From Cinclus cinclus (taxonomy: Eukaryota; Chordata; Aves; Passeriformes; Cinclidae): 64,000 bases of DNA. The DNA lies in NCBI RefSeq assembly GCF_963662255.1, contig NC_085046.1, positions 142,615,762 to 142,679,761 on the forward strand. The letters run 5' to 3'. Shown one piece after another: positions 14,331 to 24,960 of this stretch. The position numbers and the translations under genes were made by a program. Under the pieces are notes generated by a model. That model searched no databases, was not told the DNA's origin, and was given only the letters and a program-made list of their open reading frames with translations. Each line of letters begins with the position of its first letter. Positions within the stretch are counted from its first letter, which is position 1.

Positions 14331-16155
14331 ATCATACTTACCATCCTCTTCCCACCAGCACTGGATGCAAACCACAACGCAAATAAATTAATATGTTTGC
14401 CTCCCTTTGGGCTGGCTGATAAAATGGAATCAGACAAATGAATTTTTGGTCCCCACTGATCTTTGAGTACACTGTGTTATGACAGAGTGTGGGATGACAT
14501 GTCAGATAATGTATAGTGTCACACCCTCCAACTATTTGATGCCATTTAATGTAATGCTTCCTGGCATGTCATGATGGGATGACACAAAATGAGAAAGAAG
14601 CCAAACTGGAAATACCAATTACCCACTCTTAACCCTGAGGCAATAGGGGGAAAATATGCCTGTGTCTGGGTGACCTTTGCTCTGCTTATCGCCTATGCTT
14701 CATCATTCAGGGAGTTTGTTTCGGGTACTCCTCAGTCCGAGGTCATTACCAACCATTCCAATGGTCAAAGTGTCTGTAACCCTCCACTTCATCAGAAATC
14801 CAGGAGAAGCAGCAGAGAAATCAACTGAAAAAAAAAAAATTGTAAATCGCTGTTCCCCGAGTGTCAAGTCGAGCTGATATTTTGTGTCTAATGAGCTGCA
14901 AAGCCACAGGGTTTTATAAAGAGTAAAGAAAAGGCAGGAGAGAGCAGGGATAAGGGAGAGTGTGCTGGCAGGCAGGCTGAGTCAAATCATCCAAGGACTG
15001 CACAGACAGACAGGGTCGAGGCTTGTGAGCTGCCTCGCAGAGTGGAGACAAGCAGGATGTAGGAACAGCACACCCTGTTCTGCTGTGGGCCAGTCCTGGA
15101 GAGGATTACTCTCACAGCCTACACTGAGAAGCTCACTGTCACCTTTCCTTCCATCTAAAGCCAACTCTCTTGACCTACCAATAACCTGTTCAGGTACTTG
15201 ATGCCTCAACTGGTCTCCTCAAAAGATCTAAATCAAATCACTGCTTCCTCTTTGACCCCTCAAGTTCTGAATCAGGGCACATTTTCACACCTGGGAATGG
15301 AGTGGAGGGAAACCAAACTACCCAGCAGAGAGGCAGGGATGACCCCATGGGATCCCATGTCTCTGCTGCACCAGAGCAATACCTGTGGCCAGCATGAATT
15401 AATGTGCCAAAATACTCCTGGCTAGTGGTACAAACAGGGCGACACACAGTGATGGTTTCATGATAGCTGAGTTTAATACCACAGACAAGGCAGAAGTCAA
15501 CAAGGTCTCAGCAGTTTCCTTCTCACCTTCCAGCTTCACAGCCTCTTTCACCCTCACTACATGCTCTCAACGTAACAATTTCCACCCACTTGCCTAGACC
15601 CCAAACTTCAAATGCATCATACCAGGAATGAGTTCAAATCAAGGAGACAGCTTCCACTTGATCTAAATCTACTGCACCTTGTTTCATAAGTCTGTATGAG
15701 GCTGTGCTCTCCAAATACTCCTCTGCCAGTCTCAGTGGCCAGACATTTCTCATCACAGCAGTCTTCTTGCCCCCATAACTTGTTCCTGTTTACTCTCCCA
15801 ATAAATGTGCCTGTTTCAAACATCAGTGTGAATACCTACATATGGTTGCACATGCCTCGCCATCATTTGCTCATAATTTTCCCAAAACCCATTATGATGG
15901 GTTGGCTGAAGACACTTGGTTCTGCAGATTTTCAAATGGGATGAAAGGAAGGCAAACATTTTGACATGATACAAAACACTTCTCATACAAATCCTGCTCT
16001 CAACTTCTAAAGTTGAAACTTCTAAAATAAAATTTATATTTTTGAGCTTACTCATAATACTCTTAAAAAAAACCCCTCATCCATCACAGAAAAAAAACAA
16101 ATGAACAAAGAAGTCTCCCCAGGACAATTCAAACTAAAATTGCATCTCTGTGAAT

Positions 16156-16183
16156 AATGTCATAAATATACATTTATGACATT
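16156..16183. repeat. Perfect 12-bp inverted repeat with 4-base loop
   Basis: AATGTCATAAAT is followed by ATAC and then by its exact reverse complement ATTTATGACATT. It could form a small AT-rich hairpin. It is too short for a typical microRNA precursor, and I see no transposon boundaries around it. Confidence 0.8.
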
Positions 16184-19100
16184 TTAAATATCTGTCAGAG
16201 GCTGCCTTAGTCTGTTCCCGCTCTGGATGGCAACCCTGTAGAAAGAAAGTGATAGTATATTTTCATTCATATCTTCCTTGTTTGAATAAAAATTATCCTA
16301 GCTATTGAAAAATATTTCAGCAATAGTGGGGAAATGCTCCAGAGCACAATGAACACGTCTTCTTATATCAATTAAGTTAGCAACTATGAACATGAAATGA
16401 TGGATCTTAGCTACACTGGACTTACATAAGGAAAAATTACATATTTTTTCCCTAAATTGGAAGATTTCTTCAGTCAAAGCTGAAGGAAGTCTGGATTTAT
16501 AAAAAGAAGAATTAGTTCAGTTGGGCTGTAAAGGGCTGTTTATTTTATCTAATTTATTTGAAGTTCTATTTAAATGCAAGTTCCCTGCTTGTAAGAGAAA
16601 AAGTCCAGCCAGTCTCCAACAGAGTGGCAAAACTGAACAAACTGTAAATTCATACAGTGTAATTGCCAGAAGAAAAAGTGCTAAAAGGATGCAATTAAGT
16701 TCCAAAAAAAAAAAAAATTAAAATCCAGACATATGAAACTGTTGCACTACATCAATGTGGAAACTGCAGAGTTTAAGTGAGGTCCTGAGCAAATGATTGT
16801 GAGCAGGAATTCGGACATGAAACACTCTAAGTTCAAACAGAGACACAAAATAAGCCCCACGAGTGACACAGTTCAAAGCTACAGGAATTTTCAGACCCCA
16901 TGATGACAGAGGTGAGTTTTCTGAAACACAATGTATTCAACATCTGTTCAATCCTCGAGACAGTCCTACACAGAATCAGAGCAGGTTTAGGACCTCAATG
17001 GAGGCTAATCGAGAAATCAGGCAGCCTTGCATGATTCACCTTCACCTAAAACAAAAAGTATAGAATTGAGCTGGTCCTCCTGGTCTCTGGTAACCTGCAT
17101 CCCTACACCAAGTGATAAATAACATTATTCAACTCTTCTGACTCCTCATTCTATAGCCCATCTGTGGAAAACAGAAGCATAGCCCAGCAATCAGTGCTAT
17201 TCTGTTGAAGTTTGGGTGTATCTGTAGAAATGTGTCTATACTGACATATATACACATGAACAATTCTCTATAAATATAATATATTGGTGAAACAAGGCTC
17301 ATCTACTTCCCAATGCATGTTTAATATATTTATGAGTATTTCTAGTTTGTTTTTGCTTTTGACTCCAGACCTGCCTGTGCTGTGATCCTCCAGTTAAAAT
17401 AACACACTGGTGTTCAAGGTTTAGATTTCTCACTTTGTAAAAAATAGTTAAACCTTAAAGGATAGGCATTACAAGAACAGGAACATAAAGTCAAAAAGAT
17501 TCCACAGAAGCCTCTCAATTGCTTTAGTCCTTATTTTATTGCAGAAAAACTTCACATGTTTGAGTCATTCTAACCTCAACAAATTGGTAACTGTAGGTAA
17601 TCAAAATGCTTAAACCATTTGAATAATGACCAAAATCTCAGTCCTGTCAATGACTACATTTCTGTTGCTGGAGAACTTTTGGTGCTCTGTGAATCTAAAA
17701 CTCTGCAATCCAAAGGTCAAGCATAAAAGCAAAGAAAAGACATTAGCTTGTTAGTTGGTAAACCTATGAGCTTTATAATATCCTGGAAATTACTTTTATG
17801 AGCATATTTTCCCCTGGAAAACCTTTTCCTCTAATGTTCAGCACTTGATCAGTGTGACAGAAAACACACATCAATATCCAGCCCAAAAACCTAGAGTGGG
17901 GTCTGCAGGAGCACTTCCCACAGGAGTTACACTGAGCTTTGCTCACAGGGCTTTGCATTGAGTGGGAAGGAGATGCCAAATGTGGTCTCAGTGTCTGTGG
18001 TCAGAACAGCTCTTACCAGAGCACAACACCTGTGTTTGTGCCAGCCCTGCTGGGGGGCTTCAGCAGAAGGGGACACACAAGTTAGAGTAGGGACCCACAG
18101 TCTTACCCAAGGATTTCCCACTCTGTAGCTCTGTGTATAACCCAATATGTTCTTACAAATATTCTGTCGGTAGAACATTCCAGGAAGCCTTGGTTTTCTT
18201 TCCAATCAACTAATAGTCCTTGTGGTTTAAATCAGGAACACGCATAGAAGATATTACATCATCCATACACCAGAGATTACAGAAAAAGTGGTCTAAGACA
18301 CTTGATCGGGAAAATCTTATCCCAAAATTTATATTTCTTTCTAATTTGGTTCCTTAAATAAATAAGGCTTAGGATACTGATACCTTCTGTCAGACAACCC
18401 TTCACCAATAGCTTGAAGATGTCAATCCACATCAGCTGAATGTGGTAAAGGAACAGCAACCTCAGAAAGGCTGCATTCCTACAAATTTTCTGCATACTGG
18501 TAACTGGTGGGAGAAAGGCTGGTTATTGACAGCAACGTCAATGTGCAGAAATTTATTTTAGATACCAAGAATCCATAGAAATGGTACCTCTCATGCTTGC
18601 CAATAGACAAACACTTAAAAAACGAAGATTTCTGAAGTTCTACTTCCCTCCCTTCATCAGGCAGTAGACTATACTTAAAAAAAGCAATAGTCAATCTCCT
18701 TGTGTTAACCCAAAGCAGAATATCACCCTTTACAATTAAATTTTATAAACAGAGGAAAAGCAAGATCAAGATTCTAAGATACTTATTCACAATGACAAGC
18801 AGCTGTTAAGACATTACTTTATGTGACACTTCAGCTCATTCACAGCAGACTGAAGGGAATTGTGCATCCTCTGGAAAAAGGTATTACTCAATATTCAATC
18901 AAGTATCAGGTGCTAACCCATAAACTATGCCATCACCTTCATGAGGCTTGTATAGGTATAAACTTGCAGTAGTTCTAAAAGCAGTCTTGAGCATTGTAGA
19001 TATCAGACTTACATAGAGTCCTATGACTTACCATCAGAAGCATTTTTATTTCAGAACAGTAAACAACCAATCCTTATATAGCTAATTATCACTGAAAGAA

Positions 19101-20807
19101 CAAAGGATACAATGCAAGTAAAGAAATGGTATACATAAAATATTATTATTATTCAAGGCAAGATTTCTATAGGGAATCCCACCTGAGCAATTAGCAGCAC
19201 CATCCCTGTCCTTCAGGAGTTTAACAGATGGGGCTATACAGCCCCCTCTGATCCTATTTTGCAAAACTGATGACTTGGTCAAGAAATACAACTGATTGCA
19301 ATTGAGAGACTCTGGGAAAAGTGATGTAACCAAGCCAAAAAATCCATTCAATACTCTATTAAGCTTGCCTAATTATAGTCTCCTAAGAGAATGATCTTCC
19401 TTATACTCACAGAGGGTTTGGGGTACTCACTTACTTCAATATTCCTTATACAGACATACCAAATTAAAGGTTTTATTGTTGGATTGTTGTTTTCACTTTC
19501 ATTGAAATCTTGGGAACCAGTTTGAGAAATGATGTTGTAATATTCCAGGAAGAAATGCAAGAAGTAGGGAGTCTTCCTCCTTTCATCCCCTGCAAAGTAA
19601 CTCACAAATTATATCACAGAGAGGATTGAACCCTGAAGTCCTGTGGACCTGTGGTCAGCCTTGGCAGACATTTTCCCTCCTTCTTCTACAGAGATTTTGG
19701 CAGCATTTTGTGAAGTCAGAAAAAATAAACTGCTTTTCAGGTGACAAAAAAAGTAACCAGAGTATGCCAGGAAAACCCCAGGAAAAGCACCTGAAAGAAA
19801 CCATGATCCAGTGGAGCAAAATCCAAACAGATCAGCAGTGCAGTTTTCCTCATTTTCACTAAGGTACCTGCAGAAGAAAGAGAGTGTGAGATCTGTGAGA
19901 GAGTGAATGACTGGAAATTTTCCTATACAATGGACTTCTTGATAGAGTTAGGGAAAAAAAATTAGATAGGAGTAGAGGAATCCTCTGAAGTACACAGATG
20001 AGAGAAGAGAAAAAAATTTAACAAAAAAAATCTTTGTTTTAAAACAATTCTTTTAGCATGAGCTAAGCATTAGCACAGCACTTTATTCTGTTTATTATTT
20101 GTACATCAATAGGACAGAGATCTCCAAGAACAAGGTTGTTTGTGTTAGATTCCTCACACTTATCTTCACTATCTTTCTAAGTAGAGATGACAAATATGGG
20201 GAGAAAACATAATTTTCTGCATGAGGAACTAAAAAGAAATTTAAAAATACGCCCAAGGACATTGCAGAAATCAGTATCAAGGCACTCATGGGCCCAGCTC
20301 CTTGGCCACAGTTGCTAGCAAATGATTGCTGACATAGGAATCACCTGACCTAGCATAATAACCACATATTAACCTTCCCTGACTACAACACCCTCTTATT
20401 CAGTCCTCAAATATTTGCAGAAAATGGAAAGTAAAGTACAGTACAAAGCGCTTTAACAAATCGATGTTTTTCAAATTATGAACATTAAAAATGAAAAAAA
20501 AATAAGAAAAGCTGCCACTTAGTTCTAGCAAAACCCACTTAAGCATAATCTCAGACACCTTCTTAACTCCTGATCTTAAGATCCCTGTTTCTTTATTGAC
20601 TATGGGCTCTTTAGATGCTCACCAACTATTCCTGCTTATTCCAAACACTTCCACCCCTTACCTAAAGTCTGAGGATCTGTCCACATTTTTCAGATGATTG
20701 GTGCAGTGTCTAGACTGGCTGGTCTGAAGAAAACAAGCAGAATCAGACCCTTGATATATGCAAAAGGCAGTAAGAGATCACAATGAGGACAGCTGTGGGT
20801 TACTTCT

Positions 20808-20825
20808 CCAGTGCTCAGGGCACCA
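20808..20825 (-). other. Primer-binding-site-like sequence beside the LTR
   Basis: On the minus strand the LTR ends in CA, two A bases follow, and then comes TGGTGCCCTGAGCACTGG. Retroviral primer binding sites begin TGG and lie zero to a few bases after the 5' LTR. The first eleven bases resemble sites used with histidine or glutamate tRNA (one mismatch each from memory), or a lysine site after CpG decay. The rest fits no tRNA well. It is unexpected here, because this LTR lies on the env side and should be followed by host DNA. Confidence 0.35.
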
Positions 20826-20827
20826 TT

Positions 20828-21601
20828 TGTCAGGTTGTGGTTGTTTTCTTTAAAGAGCCAAGTAACTAATATTTGCTATAAAATTGTTTATTGCAAAGGC
20901 AATCAGTCTCAAAAAGCAGAGTCACAAGCATTAAAGTCCATGCTAAAGTTTTGGTATAGAGTTCCAAATAGAAGCAGAAGCTGCTCCCAAAGGTCCCAGC
21001 AGCTCCAATGTTGCTGCAGCAGCTCCTATCTTCTCTGGGCGATGATGATGGCGGTGAGGAGAGCAGGAACAAAAGCAAAAGGCAAAACAAAAAGGCAGAA
21101 GCAAAAGCGATGTTCTTCCCAATGCACCAATTCTTGTATACAAGCCTCCCAACAAGCTAAAGACACAAACTCAAACCACTACTTCTTAACCTATTGGAAT
21201 TCTAGTTTCTTAGCACACCAAGTTGTGTATAAACTACGCATATGGTCTATCTTGTTCTATCTGAAAAATGTAAGCAATATTCTTACTATAGTTTTATTAC
21301 GTCTAAAACTATGTTCCTCGAGCCTCTATGGAAACACTAGTATCTAGGAGTATGTTTTTCGACCTTCACTAGAACTCACACTTCTATTCTGGTATCTAAG
21401 ACCTTTATTCACTAAAAGCACTTAAAACTTATTCTTTCTTTCTTACTTACTTACTTGCTTATTCTAAAACTGAAACTTACACCTCTACTTCATGTGTGTA
21501 TGGCTTAACATACTTCAATCCATCCAAAGGTTTTAATTCAATCCCTGCATTCTGGTTTCTCTCTGAAGAATTCAGAGACTCTTGACTTACAGACTCCAAC
21601 A
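20828..21601 (-). repeat. LTR of the endogenous retrovirus (774 bp)
   Basis: On the minus strand it starts TGTTGGAGTCTG immediately after a polypurine tract and ends AACCTGACA. The termini TGTTGG and CCTGACA form an imperfect inverted repeat, as expected for integrase ends. AATAAA signals on the minus strand lie at 21414-21419 and 20887-20892; the second, some 60 bases from the 3' end, is the better candidate polyadenylation signal. A TAAG/ACTT microrepeat lies near 21440-21460. I see no obvious TATA box. No second copy of this LTR was noticed in the window. Confidence 0.75.
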
Positions 21602-22802
21602 TCTCCCCCTTCTCTTTGAACCATAATGATTCCCTTAACAGACTTATTAACCATCTGTCGAATGTATTGGAGGAAACAAGGCACCATGATTAGCACCACT
21701 ATTATGGTAACAAGAATGTACAAACCCATTTTTAAAAGCTTTTCTGTCCATGATGTTAAATCCAATCCATTAAACAGATAATCTAACCAAGTTCCATCAT
21801 CAATTTTGATCTTTGCCACACCTTCCCTGAGTCATTGTGTGCTTTTATGGATAGATTCTGAATGATCAGATAAATTCATACAACACATTCCATCAAAATC
21901 TTCACATCCATGTCCGTGTGATAATAAAAGAAAATCAATTGCAGCCCTGCTCTGTGAAGTTGCATGTCCATTACTGTTAACATCTGTTAGCATGTCACTC
22001 AATGCAAGGGAAGTAGAACTGGTCTCCTTATTCAACCAGCACCCTAATCGGTCCAATTGTTTCAATGCCACTGCTGACCCAAGTTGTGGCAGGAGAAGAG
22101 GTGTTGGGAATCTCTTCCCAAAACCCCAAGGTATAAAATCGTCCTTGCAATCTGGTTTATAAATATGGGTAAACCTTTTGACCCTATACTTCATAGATAT
22201 TTTCACTTTGGGTGCTAGCAAAGTAAATTTTCCAATAGTACATGGTCCACCCATGATGTGTGCAGAGGTGGCTCTGTCTCCACAAATGAAAAACATTCTT
22301 GTGGCAATTAATAAGTGACATTATTAAATGCAGATTGAATCAAAGAAGTTTGGTTACACCAAAAGGTTTGATTTTTATATATGGTATGATGAGGAGAAAC
22401 ATCTTTGACTAAACCTTGAGTTCTCTCCATGTAATTAAGCATGGCAGAGAAGTTCATTCTTACAGTACCAAGGATGTCCAGTTCTTGTGGTTCAGAGGTT
22501 GCTTTGGAAAGGTAAGGAGCCCACCAATCCTACGTTTTAACAGGGGTCTGAAAACCCCATTCTGGCATTTCTGTCAATTCACCTTGTATAGCTTCATCAA
22601 CTTCTATGGGAATTGGCCAAACATCCACAGGTACACCAACTAGGCAAGATGAGAATGGCTTTTCTGGGGTTGTGTTGGACAGACATATGATATCCAAACC
22701 TGTCACATTAGCTAAAGTCATCCAAACATTTGTTCTAGGTTGGCTAATTGGCAAATCTGTACTACTAACAGTAAACAAAACAAAGAAGAAAAAGTATAGC
22801 AT
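21541..22802 (-). pseudogene. Retroviral env remnant (SU and TM), alpharetrovirus-like
   Basis: The surface part starts with a hydrophobic signal-like segment (22802, MLYFFFFVLF) and continues with features of bird retroviral envelopes, including LANVTG and LSNTTPEKPFSSCLVG. Possible N-glycosylation sites include NVT, NTT, NFS and two NQT. Two frameshifts, near 22530 and 22296, and a stop break it. From 22296 the transmembrane subunit stays in one frame to 21541 with a single in-frame TGA at 21829-21831. It carries a CX6CC motif (CEDFDGMCC), flanked by RAAIDFLLL and NLSDHSESIHK, and a membrane anchor around YILVTIIVVLIMVPCFL. These blocks are alpharetrovirus-like. The frame runs through the polypurine tract and about 20 codons into the LTR. 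It is a broken fossil gene with no expected function. Confidence 0.8.
21602..21617 (-). other. Polypurine tract
   Basis: On the minus strand AAAGAGAAGGGGGAGA directly precedes the LTR's TGTTGG start. This is the position and composition of the plus-strand DNA primer in retroviruses, and it fixes the LTR boundary at 21601. It also codes for part of the envelope tail. Confidence 0.8.
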
Positions 22803-22951
22803 AAAATCAATACCTATATTTCCCTTAAACTAATCCACAACAAAATTCTACAATGCTACTGATTCCCCCATTAAAAAAAAATAAAAATAAAAACCCAAAA
22901 CCCAAAGTTCACCATCTTCTGCAGGTAAAACACAAGACATCTGGTGCAAGT
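22803..22951 (-). other. Junction between pol and env remnants
   Basis: Reverse transcriptase similarity stops at about 22952 and env starts at 22802. Between them lies an AT-rich stretch with a T/A run and TTTTACCTGCAG on the minus strand (AG ending at 22919), a good-looking splice acceptor that could have produced spliced env RNA. The deletion that removed most of pol probably ended in or beside this stretch. Confidence 0.5.
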
Positions 22952-23059
22952 TGAATTCCAGGGACTGTTGGTCTCTTTAATGTGGCCTTTCTGTAGTTGT
23001 TCTTGGACCAGTTCCTCGAGGGCACTCAATTTCTCTTTCTCCAGGGGCCATTGACTCAC
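22952..23059 (-). pseudogene. Start of retroviral reverse transcriptase (pol), truncated
   Basis: About 36 codons match the start of class II retroviral reverse transcriptase: a QWPL motif, [19 protein letters not shown] and then TNSPWNS, the segment just before the fingers domain. The catalytic YxDD region, RNase H and integrase are absent. A TAG separates it from the upstream protease frame, in a position where a tryptophan codon is common. Past 22952 the reading no longer resembles polymerase. Cannot encode an enzyme. Confidence 0.8.
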
Positions 23060-23930
23060 CTAAACAGGGTTGTCAGTTTTCCAGGACAACTTCAGGGTGA
23101 TGAGGGCCATCATGGCCTCCTTCAAAAATCTACTTCCAGTCTCACTCCCCACTGAGACAGCAATGAGTGGTTTCCACACCACAAAGGGACAGATAGTTTC
23201 TGCTTTCCCTTCAGGTCCTCTGACTGTGATCATGTATTCACTTTGCTGGCATACAGTGGCTCCCCAGTTACCTGTAACAGGATCTAAAGGTGTAACTAAA
23301 GTCCAATCCTTTGGCCAAAATGAATAAGAAATCACTGTAACATCAGCACTGGTATCCAGGAGACCTGTAATTTCAATTGTTTTGTTATTATGAGTTAAGC
23401 TGCAAGTCAATTTTGGTCGATTGTGGCCTATATGCTCAACCCAAAAAACATCTGGTGCTGCATTCATGCACTCAGTTGACATCTGTTTGCCTTCTGTGAG
23501 CTGCTCCTCTATATTAGGTGGCAAAGTAATAGCTGTAACGATTGGAGTTCTTGCTGGAACAACAAGTGGAGGTCTCCAATCTTGAACTAAAACTGTTAAC
23601 TCTTCATTGCAGTTTGCTGAAACAATAGATGGAAAAACTATAAGTCCCAAAATGTGATTCCTTTCTTTGCCTGTAATGAAAAAATCTTGTCTCCTTTGTG
23701 ACATTCCTGTCACCCCTGTGGATACCACAGCATGACAATTATGTAGGAAGCACGTTAATTTGGAAGTTGCCAGTTTGCATTATGCCCCGGGGGTAAAAGG
23801 GTGGGATCATTGGGTAGCTGGCTGACCATCTGAGGAATGGCTGGGCTGGATAATTCATGTACCCTGCCCCTGGGAAACTCCCTGGGTGCTGGAAAGCCAC
23901 TACTTGTTTTGTCACATGGTGGAGCATGCT
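23060..23930 (-). pseudogene. Retroviral pro remnant: dUTPase-like segment and aspartic protease
   Basis: The longest open frame in the window (222 codons, 23728-23060) begins without a true ATG, as expected if translated by frameshift from gag. Residues about 28-75 (GLIVFPSIVSANCNEELTVL, then PARTPIVTAITLP) look like the core of a degraded dUTPase-like domain, typical of betaretroviral pro. Residues 95-195 are protease: the catalytic block is LLDTSADVTVI, with the Asp at residue 125 (codon 23354-23356). The usual DTG has become DTS, a one-base change that should impair activity. The flap region is GNWGATV. An upstream segment at 23739-23927 continues toward gag in a different frame after a stop. 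It ends at a stop where polymerase would begin. Confidence 0.8.
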
Positions 23931-23939
23931 CTTCTTGGA

Positions 23940-24960
23940 GTTTCCTGTTAAAAGGTTCCCATCTATATCTTATTTAGAATGGCACTGGCTAGCATAATGT
24001 TTTACCTTTCTGCATCTTGGGCAACAGCCAGATGCAGAAAGGTCTTTTGCCCTCTGCTGTCTCTGGGCAATTTTTTACCATGTGTCATGATTTTCCACAA
24101 TCCTTTAGAAGCATCATCTTTTGGTGCCTTATTGTTTTGCAAAAGTCCCGAGCTAAAAGTATCAAAAGCTTTTGCAAGGCTATAATTATTATCTTTAATT
24201 ATTTCCCCAATCTTCTCTCCCACAGTATTTGCTTGAAGAGTAGCTATGTGTTGAGAAGTGACGATTTTACTGCAAACCTCTAGCATTAGCCTAGAACCTC
24301 AACCTCTAGGCAGTCCAGGGTTAGGATCTGGCAGGATTTGAGAAGTCTTTTTACATTCATCATTAGCATTAATGAAAGCAAGAGTATGAAGCATCAGTGT
24401 GTGCATCGTATCATCCTCACATTGTCTCCCCAGTGCCTGTGATAGGTGGATCAACAGATGTTGCTCAGGGTTCTGTTGGCCCTTGTCTTATTTGGACAAA
24501 ATCTCCCTCTGGGGTCCCCGCTGGCTGGGTCAGCAGCAGGGCTTTGCTGGGCAAATCCACTGTCTGATCTTCAGCCCTATGATGTGGGGCTTCTCCTGAT
24601 AGATCTGCCAGTGTTAATTGAGCATTGGGACCCCCAGCATAACATTTAATTAATTGATTCAAAATTTTTTCCACTTCATTTCCCACAAAATTGTGACTCT
24701 ATCAGTAATGCGCAAGCAATATGACGACAATTGTGTGGCATTAAATCCACATTGTTAAATACTCCTTTCAGCAATTACTTAAAATATGGTGAGCCAAATC
24801 CATCCTCTTTTCCATCCAGCCAAGCATTGGAAGTGAGAAGTTATGGTCTCTCCATCCTTGGACGATTTGAAAGCCCAATGGGATGAAGCTCCAATCTCAC
24901 AGCTGGCCCTCCTTTGTGTAGGAGGATGGGTAAAAATTTTTTTGCCGTCTTTTCCAACCT
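23940..24960 (-). pseudogene. Retroviral gag remnant: capsid and nucleocapsid
   Basis: Capsid similarity starts near 24960. At about 24770-24700 a segment LMPHNCRHIACALL resembles the N-terminal capsid domain. The major homology region follows around 24490-24440, with VQIRQGPTEP in one frame and LSQALGRQ in the next because a frameshift at about 24466 splits it. LAFINANDECKK then marks the end of the capsid C-domain. Nucleocapsid zinc-knuckle remains lie at about 24105-23985. They sit in a different frame from the open one, the first has a stop where a glycine codon is expected, and the second has lost cysteines. Matrix is missing. Confidence 0.75.

Larger units (their letters stand above)
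7299..20690. other. Long non-genic stretch
   Basis: I see no host gene in these 13 kb. Open frames are short and unsupported. Recognisable content is limited to a C11 run at 7723-7733, an old CR1 piece at about 8856-9040, an AT-palindromic run near 9119-9146, a 19-bp tandem duplication at 14294-14330 and a perfect inverted repeat at 16156-16183. The part at about 9960-10140 has the look of regulatory DNA, but this is only an impression. Confidence 0.55.
20828..24960 (-). mobile_element. Defective class II endogenous retrovirus
   Basis: Read on the minus strand the order is gag capsid and nucleocapsid (24960 to about 23940), dUTPase-like and protease (about 23930-23060), the first codons of reverse transcriptase (23059-22952), env (22802-21541), a polypurine tract and one LTR (21601-20828). 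The 5' LTR, leader and matrix part of gag are missing, and so are most of reverse transcriptase, RNase H and integrase. All frames carry stops or frameshifts, so it cannot encode virus. The dUTPase-like segment before protease is a betaretrovirus-type arrangement, while the envelope transmembrane part looks alpharetroviral. The 24960 boundary is where capsid similarity fades and is approximate. Confidence 0.85.

Noticed and set aside
20811..21347. Plus-strand 178-codon frame rich in K, Q and S
   Set aside because: It lies antisense across the retroviral LTR; the composition follows from the LTR's repeats and there is no domain.
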